Shown: in pieces, positions 36,504 to 44,510 of the stretch
Numbering within the stretch: the first letter of the stretch is position 1
How the letters are laid out: each line of letters begins with the position of its first letter
Assembly (NCBI RefSeq): GCF_023284025.1
Contig: NZ_JAKIKR010000008.1
Span: 1-64,000 of the forward strand
Direction of reading: 5' to 3'
DNA from: Shewanella abyssi
GTDB taxonomy: Bacteria > Pseudomonadota > Gammaproteobacteria > Enterobacterales > Shewanellaceae
DNA length: 64,000 nt
Notes under the pieces: generated by a model
What the model was told of the DNA's origin: nothing
Databases searched by the model: none
What the model saw: only the letters and a program-made list of their open reading frames with translations
Translations under genes and position numbers: made by a program

Positions 36504-36643
36504 ATCATCTGTCATCTATCATCTATCATCTATCATCTGTCATCTGTCATCTGTCATCTGTCATCTGTCATCTGTCATCTGTCATCCGTCTACCGTCTAC
36601 CGTCAATCGTCAATCGTCAATCGTCAATCGTCAATCGTCAAGC
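36504..36643. repeat. Heptamer array of exactly 20 units between two genes
   Basis: Twenty contiguous 7-base units: ATCATCT and GTCATCT mixed (11 units), one GTCATCC, two GTCTACC, five GTCAATC and one GTCAAGC. The variants are grouped in blocks rather than scattered. The right end runs into the regulator gene, whose stop codon (36631-36633) and last codons lie inside the array. Confidence 0.95.
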
Positions 36644-37254
36644 GGCACAATCTTATAAGCGCAGCGACGGGCTCCTTCAATAATATGCTCTTCACGGCTC
36701 ACGCTGGCATCTTCTTTCAGCAGCGACTGAAACAGCTGCAGTTCAGAGCGGCAAAAATTGAGGCACGAGGAAGCCGCGGCGCATATTGGACAATGGTTCT
36801 CTAGCAGCCAATAAACATTGTCGCTCATGTCAACGGTGGCCATATAACCCTCTTCCGTTCGCAGTTTAGCCAACACTGCTAACTTGGCTGGCAGATCAGC
36901 GGCATCGGCGAAGGCGGCTTGGTATTGCTTAAAAGATGCCTGTTCACGATGAGTGATCAGCTGCTCTAAGCCTTGATCACCAAAAATAGTTTTCACAGAA
37001 TCAATCAGTTGTACTGTCAGCTCTTCATGGCGATCTGAAAAGTGACTGTTACTTTTTGCGGTTAACGACCAGTATCGCGTCGGCCGGCCACGAGTCGCTT
37101 TTCTATCTTCAAAAATAACATCGCGACTCTCTTCGAGGCTTTGTAGATGCTGACGTACACCCATGGTGGTTAACTCAAGTTCTGTCGCTATGACTTTGGC
37201 TGTCAGCTCGCCTTGGGTCTTTAACATCTGCAAAATTTTATCGCTGGTTTTCAT
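36631..37254 (-). CDS. SufR-like winged-helix regulator with conserved cysteines
   Basis: 207-residue regulator. The N-terminal winged helix (about 1-65, SDKILQMLKTQGELTAKVIA and TTMGVRQHLQSL) matches COG2345 regulators. A C-terminal cysteine group, C155-x2-C158-x5-C164-x3-C168 plus C198, could bind an iron-sulfur cluster or metal as in SufR, but the spacing is its own. It is divergent from a flavin reductase gene, with a long inverted repeat between. Autoregulation and redox or iron control of the reductase are inferred. The last residues (PLDD) are encoded by the heptamer array. Confidence 0.78.
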   Translation of the reverse strand: MKTSDKILQMLKTQGELTAKVIATELELTTMGVRQHLQSLEESRDVIFEDRKATRGRPTRYWSLTAKSNSHFSDRHEELTVQLIDSVKTIFGDQGLEQLITHREQASFKQYQAAFADAADLPAKLAVLAKLRTEEGYMATVDMSDNVYWLLENHCPICAAASSCLNFCRSELQLFQSLLKEDASVSREEHIIEGARRCAYKIVPLDD

Positions 37255-37319
37255 AAATACCTCTTTTACGCTTATTGCACATTATTACTGAATCAGCTCT
37301 TATGTAAACTTTTTTCTTT

Positions 37320-37357
37320 ACTTTATTAAGTAAGGCGTTTACTTTACTTAATAAAGT
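37320..37357. promoter_or_regulatory. 14-bp inverted repeat operator in the divergent promoter region
   Basis: ACTTTATTAAGTAA (37320-37333) and TTACTTAATAAAGT (37344-37357) are perfect complements with a 10-base spacer. GTTTACTT occurs on both sides as a further sub-repeat. The position, 24 bases before the reductase start and 66 before the regulator start, fits a repressor site controlling both genes. Confidence 0.75.
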
Positions 37358-37380
37358 AATAAATAAAAAGGTTTACTTAA

Positions 37381-37989
37381 ATGGAATTAGTCATTGTCAG
37401 CGGAAGCCAACGCAAGGATTCGCAAACTGCAAAAGTTGCTCAATACTTAATGCAACAAATGCTAGCGACTCATAATGTAAAACACATTGAGCTTTGCCAG
37501 TATCAACTGCCTTTTTGGGACGGCGATCCCCAGAGCAAAAATGTCGACGGGAGTCGCTGGCCTTTTATCGCGCAACAGATTAAACGTGCAGATGCGCTAG
37601 TATTGATAACACCAGAGTGGGGCGGCATGGCTTCACCATTGATTAAGAATTTTTTGTTGATGTGCGACAACCAAGAAACAGCCCATAAGCCGGCGTTATT
37701 AGTGTCGGTTGTCAGTGGGATGAGCGGCGCTTACCCGATCGCAGAGCTAAGGATGAATGCCTTAAAGAACAATAAACTGGTGGCGACACCTGACCACCTT
37801 ATTATTCGCAATGTTGCAGAGGTGCTAAACCAACAACAGCCAGTAAATGAGCGCGACCAACACTTACGTGAGCGCATAAGTTACTGCTTGCATATGTTGT
37901 CGCAGTACAGCGATGCATTGACGACGATACGTAGCAATCATGAAGCCATGCCCTACTCTAAGCAGCAAGAGTACAGTTATGGCATGTAA
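37381..37989 (+). CDS. NAD(P)H-dependent FMN reductase family protein
   Basis: 202-residue flavodoxin-fold protein. The phosphate-binding loop SGSQRKDSQTAKVAQYL follows the first strand, and TPEWGGMASPLIKNFL forms the conserved second flavin loop. Family members reduce free FMN, quinones or chromate. The ATG 37381 follows AAAAAGG. It is divergent from a cysteine-bearing regulator, which suggests a redox, metal or iron-related stimulus. Substrate is not predictable. Confidence 0.85.
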   Translation: MELVIVSGSQRKDSQTAKVAQYLMQQMLATHNVKHIELCQYQLPFWDGDPQSKNVDGSRWPFIAQQIKRADALVLITPEWGGMASPLIKNFLLMCDNQETAHKPALLVSVVSGMSGAYPIAELRMNALKNNKLVATPDHLIIRNVAEVLNQQQPVNERDQHLRERISYCLHMLSQYSDALTTIRSNHEAMPYSKQQEYSYGM

Positions 37990-38009
37990 AAAATACAGCT
38001 TATTTACTA

Positions 38010-38120
38010 TTAACCAATTAACCAATTAACCAATTAACCAATTAACCAATTAACCAATTAACCAATTAACCAATTAACCAGGTAACCAATTAACCAGGTA
38101 ACACAGCAAGCAATTAACCA
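38010..38120 (+). repeat. Tandem octamer array TTAACCAA
   Basis: About ten units of TTAACCAA with two variants containing GGTAACCA fill the gap between the reductase and VOC genes. The array stops before the AAGGAG of the next gene. Confidence 0.9.
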
Positions 38121-38135
38121 AGCAAGGAGCAACCC

Positions 38136-38552
38136 ATGATGCATTTAGAACATTTAAATTTAGTGGTAAAGGACATATCGACCACACTGGTTTTTTACCG
38201 AGCAATTTTTCCCCACTGGAAAACCCGCGGTGGTGGAGTGAGTCAATGGTATGGTGTTGATCGCAACTGGATCCATTTTGGTGATGATTACCAATACCTG
38301 ACGTTTAACGATGACGGCGTTGGTAATAACCGCGATTTGAGCGGTCATCAAGTCGGCTTGGCTCACTTTGCTTTTGTCGTCGATGACTTAGACGGCATAA
38401 TAGAACGCCTCGCGGCGATAGGACATCCTGTCGATAAAGCGGGGGCAGAAGACCCTTATCGACGCAATGCATATTACATTGACCCCGACGGTTACGAGGT
38501 TGAATTTGTCCAATACCTTAGCGATATTCCAAATGAACGTAATCGTTATTGA
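38136..38552 (+). CDS. VOC/glyoxalase superfamily protein
   Basis: 138-residue single-domain member of the vicinal oxygen chelate fold. The start HLEHLNLVVKDISTTLVFYR with a metal-type histidine, the middle GLAHFAFVVDDLDGIIERL, and the end YYIDPDGYEVEFVQYL with the conserved Glu are typical. The activity (glyoxalase, dioxygenase or resistance protein) cannot be assigned. ATG 38136 or 38139, both after AAGGAGCAACCC. Confidence 0.85.
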   Translation: MMHLEHLNLVVKDISTTLVFYRAIFPHWKTRGGGVSQWYGVDRNWIHFGDDYQYLTFNDDGVGNNRDLSGHQVGLAHFAFVVDDLDGIIERLAAIGHPVDKAGAEDPYRRNAYYIDPDGYEVEFVQYLSDIPNERNRY

Positions 38553-38576
38553 TAGCACAACGGATAAGTCACTATG

Positions 38577-38633
38577 GTCAGTAACGGCAAGTCATAATCA
38601 GTAATGACAAGTCATAGTCAGTAACGATGAGTC
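38577..38633. repeat. Three tandem 20-bp repeats between VOC and SDR genes
   Basis: GTCAGTAACGGCAAGTCAT and two variants follow each other and end just before the stop codon of the convergent SDR gene. Confidence 0.75.
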
Positions 38634-38636
38634 TGA

Positions 38637-39389
38637 TCAACTCATTTTTCGTAGCCAAGCATCGGGGAGCACGCGCAACACCCAATGCAATAACGACCAT
38701 GGCCAACTGGGGACAAAACTATTGGCTTTTTCAGCTTCAATGGCTTTGACCATGGCGCGGCAACCTACATCGGTGTCGACAATAAAAGGCACTTTTTCGA
38801 CCTGCTCATTAATTTCACTGCGAATAAATCCAGGATGAATACAGCTAACACTGATAGGGGTGTGCATCACATCAATACGGATCCCTTCGCTCAGAGAGGT
38901 CACTGCCGCCTTTGTTGCCGCGTATACTGTCATGGCTCGCCTGAAACCACGCACCGCACTAACCGATGATATGGTGACTAGGTGACCCGAATTTTGCTTT
39001 CTAAAAATCAGCATTGCAGCTTCAGCTTGAGCGAGCAAACCAATAAAATTAGTTTCTGCTGTTTGCTTGTTTGCCTCAAAATGCCCTGTACCAATAGAGG
39101 CTCCCTTGCCCATACCGGCATTAATAATGACTCGGTCAATACTGCCTAACTCTTGATTAAACTCATCAAACACATCGAAAACTTGCTGATGCTCAGTGAC
39201 ATCTAAAGATTTAATGGAGACGCCAATACTGGGGTTAAGCTGTTCAAGCTCACGCTTTAGGGCTTCTAACCTATCTATACGCCGTGCGCACAGCGCTAGA
39301 TCTCGTCCCATCTTGGCGAACTCCAATGCCATTCCACGGCCAAGCCCTGAACTGGCACCGGTGATCAGAATCGTTTTTCTTACTGTCAT
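38637..39389 (-). CDS. Short-chain dehydrogenase/reductase
   Basis: 250-residue SDR protein with the NAD(P)-binding motif TGASSGLGRG (residues 10-19), NAGMG in the middle, and the catalytic Ser in TISSVSA with YAATK. An Arg pair (CARR) after the second strand suggests NADP. The C-terminus ends with a hydrophobic WPWSLLHWVLRVLP segment that may touch the membrane. Substrate unknown. Confidence 0.9.
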   Translation of the reverse strand: MTVRKTILITGASSGLGRGMALEFAKMGRDLALCARRIDRLEALKRELEQLNPSIGVSIKSLDVTEHQQVFDVFDEFNQELGSIDRVIINAGMGKGASIGTGHFEANKQTAETNFIGLLAQAEAAMLIFRKQNSGHLVTISSVSAVRGFRRAMTVYAATKAAVTSLSEGIRIDVMHTPISVSCIHPGFIRSEINEQVEKVPFIVDTDVGCRAMVKAIEAEKANSFVPSWPWSLLHWVLRVLPDAWLRKMS

Positions 39390-39510
39390 ATGATTTGCTA
39401 ATGTTAGTGTTATTTCTAGCTAAGCTAATGTTGATTGGATGAAAAGTAAACAGCCGTTTGAACTCGTTAAAGCAATATAAATGCAGCGGTGTTAAAAGTA
39501 TAAAGCTCAG

Positions 39511-39756
39511 TTAACCGAGCCAGATAGCTATCATCAGCAAACAAAGGTAGAACGAAACCCCTACGATAAATGTTGTATTGAATGGGTCTTTCTCTTGGTA
39601 CTTGCGACGGCGGAAATAACTAAGGGGTGTTAACGGGTGGCGGGTTTTCCCAAAGGTAAAGATACGGATTACTAATGCGCCTGTGAGGCAAAATACAGCT
39701 GACAACACAAAGTCCCAAAGCAACCAAAATACCCATTCCATTGCAAATAAAAACAT
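39511..39756 (-). CDS. Small membrane protein, function unknown
   Basis: 81 residues with two hydrophobic helices (about 5-33 and 60-80) joined by a basic loop (KTRHPLTPLSYFRRRKYQEKD). No family recognised. It has its own promoter region and does not overlap neighbours. Confidence 0.6.
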   Translation of the reverse strand: MFLFAMEWVFWLLWDFVLSAVFCLTGALVIRIFTFGKTRHPLTPLSYFRRRKYQEKDPFNTTFIVGVSFYLCLLMIAIWLG

Positions 39757-40127
39757 AGCCTTTCCTTAGCGAGTTATAGCCATTAATAGCTTTGAACCAT
39801 TCCTAAAACAGGGCGTAAATTACAGCTAAAATTACAGCTCACACCTAGTAACATTATATTAACAAACTGATAAAACAGTGTCATGTTAAACATTATTAAC
39901 ATGAATACACATCAACATTGGCACCGACTAATGCTTGAAAGTATGTGAATTTTACAACGGATGCCATAAGGCTTCTGAAACAAATCAGTTAGTTAATATT
40001 GAGTATATTGAATAGCACTGTAGAAGCGGATTTTAAGCGCTATTCGTTATCAATAAAACGGTGTGTTCATGGGGTTTTCGTCTACAGTTGTTCAGAATGG
40101 AGTGAAAGGAAAACGGAGTACTTCACT
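39757..40127. other. Intergenic region upstream of the Usp gene
   Basis: About 370 bases. An in-frame TTG-started extension from 39999 would add 43 residues to the next protein but shows no family similarity. ACAGTGTCATGTTAAACATT and following bases look promoter-like, but no boxes are firm. Confidence 0.4.
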
Positions 40128-41012
40128 ATGATCTCGTACCAGCATACGTTAGCACTAGTAGACAACCATTCGCCAGCGCAGTTTGCCCTAAACAAAGCGC
40201 TACAACTCGCCTATAAGACCAAAGCCAAAGTCACGGCCCTAAAGGTTGAGAGGCCTTACAATAACATTCTCAGTCGCTTAGGTTTGATCCCAAACAATGC
40301 GCTGGATCCAATGCTTTTTGTCAATAAACTACTGAGTAAATTTCAACATCTAGGCGTCAATATAGAAGTAAAAGTGATCAAAAATGTCAAAGACCATGTG
40401 GCGATCCTCGAAGAAACAAACAGCGGTGATTACGACTTGGTCGTCATCAATAATCAGCACCACAATAGCATTGTCAGGGAATTTATTTCCAGCTGTGAGG
40501 CGCACCTACTGCGAGAGAGTCAACTACCCATTTTGATTGTTGGTAATAAAGGTTGGCAACGACAAGGGCATATTTTAACCGCACTAGAAACGGCTGAATC
40601 AAATATTGCTCATAAAGCGTTAAATCAAAATTTGCTAGATGATACTCAGCAATTAGCCAGTTTGCTGGAAAATGACATCCACCTGCTTAACTGCTATCAA
40701 TTGAAAAATTGGAGTATGTCGGTCAATCGAGACCAGACATTGTTCACTGACGCGGAGCAAAGAAGCCTACACTGGAATCACCTCTTAGACTCGGCGAAAC
40801 CCTACCAACTGGATGATGACCACCTCCACCTTGAACAGGGACTACCGGATCATGTTATTCCCGAAATTGCCCATAAATGTAATGCTAACCTGCTGGTCAT
40901 TGGCGCAGGCGAACATCATGGCTTTATGAGCGAGTTAAAGGGCCACACTTCATCGGTGATTATTGATCAATTGAAATGCGACATATTAGCGATTAAGCCA
41001 GTACACCACTAG
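40128..41012 (+). CDS. Universal stress protein with tandem Usp domains
   Basis: 294 residues from ATG 40128, with two UspA-like domains (about 1-142 and 150-294), as in UspE. The C-terminal domain ends LLVIGAGEHHGFMSELKGHTSS, the usual nucleotide-binding region, with the glycine pattern modified; the N-terminal one has VVINNQHHNSIVREFISS. The start was chosen because ACGGAG precedes it and MISYQHTLALVD begins the first strand. Probably a cytoplasmic stress protein. Confidence 0.82.
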   Translation: MISYQHTLALVDNHSPAQFALNKALQLAYKTKAKVTALKVERPYNNILSRLGLIPNNALDPMLFVNKLLSKFQHLGVNIEVKVIKNVKDHVAILEETNSGDYDLVVINNQHHNSIVREFISSCEAHLLRESQLPILIVGNKGWQRQGHILTALETAESNIAHKALNQNLLDDTQQLASLLENDIHLLNCYQLKNWSMSVNRDQTLFTDAEQRSLHWNHLLDSAKPYQLDDDHLHLEQGLPDHVIPEIAHKCNANLLVIGAGEHHGFMSELKGHTSSVIIDQLKCDILAIKPVHH

Positions 41013-41071
41013 AACGCTGTATCTCTTTAATCTTGCCGCCATTAAACAGTATTCAATGACGCTATGATATT

Positions 41072-41413
41072 TTAACTGGCGTCTCTTTCACTTTGGTTTT
41101 CTGTCACTATCTCTGAGCCCGCTTGCGCCCAAAAATCGACTCTAAATTTGGTGTCGTCGCTGAGCAATTCTACTTTATGCCAATATTGCGGCGGGGATAT
41201 AGCGGTCTGCCCAACCTCTATCACGATCTCTTGCTCTACCTCTGCCCGCCTATCTTTAAAGCCATAAAATTTTAGCGTGCCCTTTAAAACGTGAATTTGA
41301 CCAAATACACCCGCTTTTGTGTTGTGCAGATGCAAGAACATCTTAGGCACTGTGTCCTTATCAAACAATGATGTTGATTTATAATTTACAAAATCTGTTG
41401 GTATCGTTGCCAT
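41072..41413 (-). CDS. DUF1971 (YeaR/TehB N-terminal-like) cupin protein
   Basis: 113 residues from ATG 41413. Single cupin-like domain with TVPKMFLHLHNTKAGVFGQIHVLKG and SPPQYWHKVEL, as in YeaR and the extra domain of some TehB proteins, which are linked to oxyanion or nitrosative stress. Upstream in-frame starts (ATG 41437, TTG 41455) would add residues not found in the family. Metal binding is likely but unproven. Confidence 0.75.
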   Translation of the reverse strand: MATIPTDFVNYKSTSLFDKDTVPKMFLHLHNTKAGVFGQIHVLKGTLKFYGFKDRRAEVEQEIVIEVGQTAISPPQYWHKVELLSDDTKFRVDFWAQAGSEIVTENQSERDAS

Positions 41414-41550
41414 AATGTCTTTTAATCCCTTTATCATTACCACGCTTTGCTTCAATATAGCTTGATTAAGCCTGAGTTAATCAACTATCTGCACACTTAA
41501 GCGTATTAGTATCCAAAGCATCAGCCGATGCGTAGAATTAATGAGCCACT

Positions 41551-42030
41551 ATGAAATCTGAATACCGCTATACCACCCAATATACACTAGATAAAAGTCA
41601 CTTTAGCGAGTGCTTCGATGAGTCAGTTGTTATCGATACTTCAATACGTGCTTATCGAAAGGCTATCATTTTTACGCTTATGGGTATTTTGCTATTGCTG
41701 ACCGGGATTAATGCCTACGCTTCTTGGTTTTTAATCGGCTTAGGCGTATTAGAAGCATTGAACATTCGTTACAAAAAGCCTTGGTGGCTTATGCGCCAAA
41801 TGATGAGTAAAGCGGCCAGCAATGAAGTGACGCTCACAATCGATGAAAACGGGATCTCCAATGATTCGTTTTATGTTAAAGGGACCATTCTGTGGCAGGA
41901 CGTTGTGTCTATCTCTGAAACAAAACAGGGCTTTTTAATCAAACAAACGAAAACCGTTAGTTATCTGTCCAAACGTAGCCTAGATGAAGAGGCCATTAGG
42001 TTCGTCTGTGGTAAAATGGCGCAATATTAA
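41551..42030 (+). CDS. YcxB-like membrane protein
   Basis: 159 residues. Two closely spaced membrane helices (about 36-52 and 55-70) are followed by a cytoplasmic domain with LTIDENGISNDSFYVKGTILWQDVVSISETKQGFLI, the pattern of the YcxB C-terminal domain. Function unknown. Confidence 0.72.
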   Translation: MKSEYRYTTQYTLDKSHFSECFDESVVIDTSIRAYRKAIIFTLMGILLLLTGINAYASWFLIGLGVLEALNIRYKKPWWLMRQMMSKAASNEVTLTIDENGISNDSFYVKGTILWQDVVSISETKQGFLIKQTKTVSYLSKRSLDEEAIRFVCGKMAQY

Positions 42031-42493
42031 ACCGAGTGGCACTTAAGATGAATAGCCTCATATAGAGTCATTTTTGGCTGAACGAATCACTAACATCGTT
42101 CAGTCAAAAAATGTGAACAATGTCGAGATAGTTGAACAAAATGTAACAATTAATTTACTCGGCAAAATTGTTAATCATTAATGCGACGTGTACAGGCTAG
42201 AAGCTTAATCTCTATTAAAGAGGGAATACAAAGATATCACCTTCAGTACTTATACTTACTGCAGCACAGAAACCTTCGACTATTCAGCGTTCTAAGTATA
42301 GAGCTAAAGCAGTAATTAATGCTGGAGGATCGAATCAACTATGACACCAAGCTCGAGCCAATGATTCAAACAGACTAATTTGTGAACTGTATCACTTTGC
42401 AACAAATTGACTCCCCCCCATGATGCCATTAGCGATTAGTGATACTCTATATTCTCTTTTGTTAATTTTGTAATCATAAGTCGATATCACTCT
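42031..42493. promoter_or_regulatory. Upstream region of the MipA-DUF3019-RR-HK cluster
   Basis: 463 bases with no gene. TGTGAACAATG (about 42110) and TGAACAAAATGTAACAAT (about 42132) are repeated half-sites that could bind the response regulator encoded downstream. Confidence 0.4.
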
Positions 42494-43360
42494 ATGCATT
42501 ATTTGTTGGCGCTAATCCTTACCATTAGCTCTTTTGCAGCCACTGCGCACGCTAGCGACGATGCTTGCGACAATAACACCGACTGTATTGAAATTGGCCG
42601 TTGGGATATTGGTATTGCACTTGGCTATGGCACTAAATCTAATCCACTTAAAGATTTTGATGATATCCCCCTCTATGCTGTTCCAACTATTGCCTACTAT
42701 GGTGACCGTTGGTTTTTTGATAACGGTAATATTGGTTACACCGTCACTGAAGGTGAAAATTACACTGTCAACATAGTCAGCACTTTTAGTACTGATCGTG
42801 CTTTTTTCTATCGCTGGGATCCGTCTAATATTTTCCTTCTCAGTGGTAACGGTGTTGAGCGATCTACAGGTATGTCAATCATGGACACCCCTGCTGAGCC
42901 GGTGATCGATTCCAATGAATTAAAAAATAGAAACTTTACCTATCTTGGCGGAGTCGAAGCATTTCTTTACACAAGGTTTGGTATAGTCAAAGCCTCTGTT
43001 ACACATGATCTTTTTAATGTACACAACGGAACTGAAGCACAGCTGAGATGGTTGTACAATATCCCACTTGATAGTTGGAATTTTGAGTTCGCAGCTGTGT
43101 TAGACTGGAAAAGCGAACAAGTCGTTGACTATTACTATGGTATTAGACCAAGTGAGAGCCCCTATTGGAGCGAGAAGTACCAAGCGGAGTCAGCTTTGAA
43201 TCAAAGTATCGAATTCACAGGACAATATGTGCTAACTGAAAATTGGAATCTTTTGCTCGTTGCGCGTTATACCGATATTGCCGATGAAATTGTCGATAGC
43301 CCTCTGCTCGATACCGATTACACAACTACCTATTTTGTAGGCGCAGCATATAGGTTTTAA
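42494..43360 (+). CDS. MipA/OmpV family outer-membrane protein
   Basis: 288-residue precursor with a signal peptide (LLALILTISSFAATAHA) and a beta-barrel pattern ending in a C-terminal phenylalanine (YFVGAAYRF). MipA scaffolds murein synthases in E. coli; OmpV-type members are porins. First gene of a cluster with a DUF3019 protein, a response regulator and a sensor kinase, a link seen in Shewanella and relatives, probably an envelope-stress or metal response. Confidence 0.88.
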   Translation: MHYLLALILTISSFAATAHASDDACDNNTDCIEIGRWDIGIALGYGTKSNPLKDFDDIPLYAVPTIAYYGDRWFFDNGNIGYTVTEGENYTVNIVSTFSTDRAFFYRWDPSNIFLLSGNGVERSTGMSIMDTPAEPVIDSNELKNRNFTYLGGVEAFLYTRFGIVKASVTHDLFNVHNGTEAQLRWLYNIPLDSWNFEFAAVLDWKSEQVVDYYYGIRPSESPYWSEKYQAESALNQSIEFTGQYVLTENWNLLLVARYTDIADEIVDSPLLDTDYTTTYFVGAAYRF

Positions 43361-43365
43361 CGCCA

Positions 43366-43779
43366 GTGTTATCGATGACTAAGAAAATATCATTGTGTCT
43401 GCTTTTTTGCTCATCTTTGAGTGGCTATACTGTCGCTGAAGATATTGAACTGCTTGCAACAAGCCTTAGCCTATCACCCAAAATTTGTATCACCAGTAAA
43501 GATGAAGAGATCTGTAACGTCGAAGTTGTACTAGAGTGGCGATTGTTGCAAGAGCGCTCAATATGCATCCTTTCCGATTACAAAGAACTAAAAAAATGGT
43601 GCAACAGTTCACCAGGCATTAACTCTTTAGCGGTCAATATCAGTGCAGACAAAGATATTCAGTTTGTCATGATAGACAAAGATACCCACGAGACACTCGC
43701 AGGTGTAAAATTAAAAGTTACTCAAGCTTCTTCGCCTCAAGTCAGGCGTCGCTACCGCAACCCATGGAGTTTATTCTAA
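43366..43779 (+). CDS. DUF3019 exported protein
   Basis: 137 residues from GTG 43366, or 134 from ATG 43375 (MTKKISLCLL), which better fits a signal peptide. The mature part has four cysteines (ICITSKDEEIC and CILSDYKELKKWC) likely to form disulfides in the periplasm. Matches the DUF3019 pattern (LSLSPKICI, VLEWR). Its stop overlaps the next start as TAATG, so production is coupled to the response regulator. Confidence 0.8.
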   Translation: MLSMTKKISLCLLFCSSLSGYTVAEDIELLATSLSLSPKICITSKDEEICNVEVVLEWRLLQERSICILSDYKELKKWCNSSPGINSLAVNISADKDIQFVMIDKDTHETLAGVKLKVTQASSPQVRRRYRNPWSLF

Positions 43780-44492
43780 TGACCAACTCTCAATCTACGC
43801 ATAGAGTCCTACTCGTAGAAGATGACATTCGTCTGGCCAACTTGATCGTAGATTACTTAAAATCGCATGGCATGCACGTCGAAGTCGAGCGTCGCGGAGA
43901 TACCGTATTAACCCGCCTGATCAACTATAAACCTGACATCATTTTACTGGATATTATGCTACCAGGCATGGACGGTCTTACCTTATGTGAGAAGCTACCA
44001 GACTACTTTGCTGGGCCAATCTTATTAATGAGCGCATTAGGCTCAAATGAAGATCAAATTAAGGGCTTAGAGCTTGGCGCCGATGATTATGTGGTTAAGC
44101 CTGTCGAACCCGCGCTATTAGTCGCAAGAATTAATAACTTACTGCGCCGTCAGGCAAAGCCGCCACAGGTAGAGTCTCACTGCCTAAGCTTTGGTAAGTT
44201 AAGTATCGATCCTCACACTCAAGCCATTCGTTTGGGTGAAATAGAGATTGACCTCACTAGCCATGAGTTTGAACTGTTATGGTTACTCGCCTCTCAGGCA
44301 GGGCAAGTCATGAGCCGCCAATATATTTATCAATATTTACTGAATATTGACTTTGACGGTAAAGACAGAAAAATTGATGTGCGTATTTCACGCCTTAGAA
44401 AGAAACTGGGTGACAATATTGAAACACCTTTTAGGATTAAAACAGTCTGGGGACAGGGATATCTATTCGCGCCAGAAGCATGGAATAGCTAA
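43779..44492 (+). CDS. OmpR-family response regulator (RstA-like)
   Basis: 237 residues. Receiver domain with the acidic pocket EDD (14-16), phosphorylated D58 in LLDIMLPGMDG and lysine in VVKPVEP; the C-terminal winged helix has IDLTSHEFELLWLLASQAGQ and RKIDVRISRLRKKLGD. ATG 43779 overlaps the DUF3019 stop. It probably regulates its own cluster together with the kinase that follows. Confidence 0.93.
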   Translation: MTNSQSTHRVLLVEDDIRLANLIVDYLKSHGMHVEVERRGDTVLTRLINYKPDIILLDIMLPGMDGLTLCEKLPDYFAGPILLMSALGSNEDQIKGLELGADDYVVKPVEPALLVARINNLLRRQAKPPQVESHCLSFGKLSIDPHTQAIRLGEIEIDLTSHEFELLWLLASQAGQVMSRQYIYQYLLNIDFDGKDRKIDVRISRLRKKLGDNIETPFRIKTVWGQGYLFAPEAWNS

Positions 44493-44510
44493 CCTCCACA
44501 CGAGTCAAAA

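Noticed and set aside
36432..36683. Plus-strand open frame through the heptamer array
   Set aside because: A product of the 7-base repeat, which is open in several frames; antisense to two real genes.
36504..38120. CRISPR-like regularity of the tandem arrays
   Set aside because: Units are 7-8 bases and contiguous with no unique spacers, and no cas genes are present.
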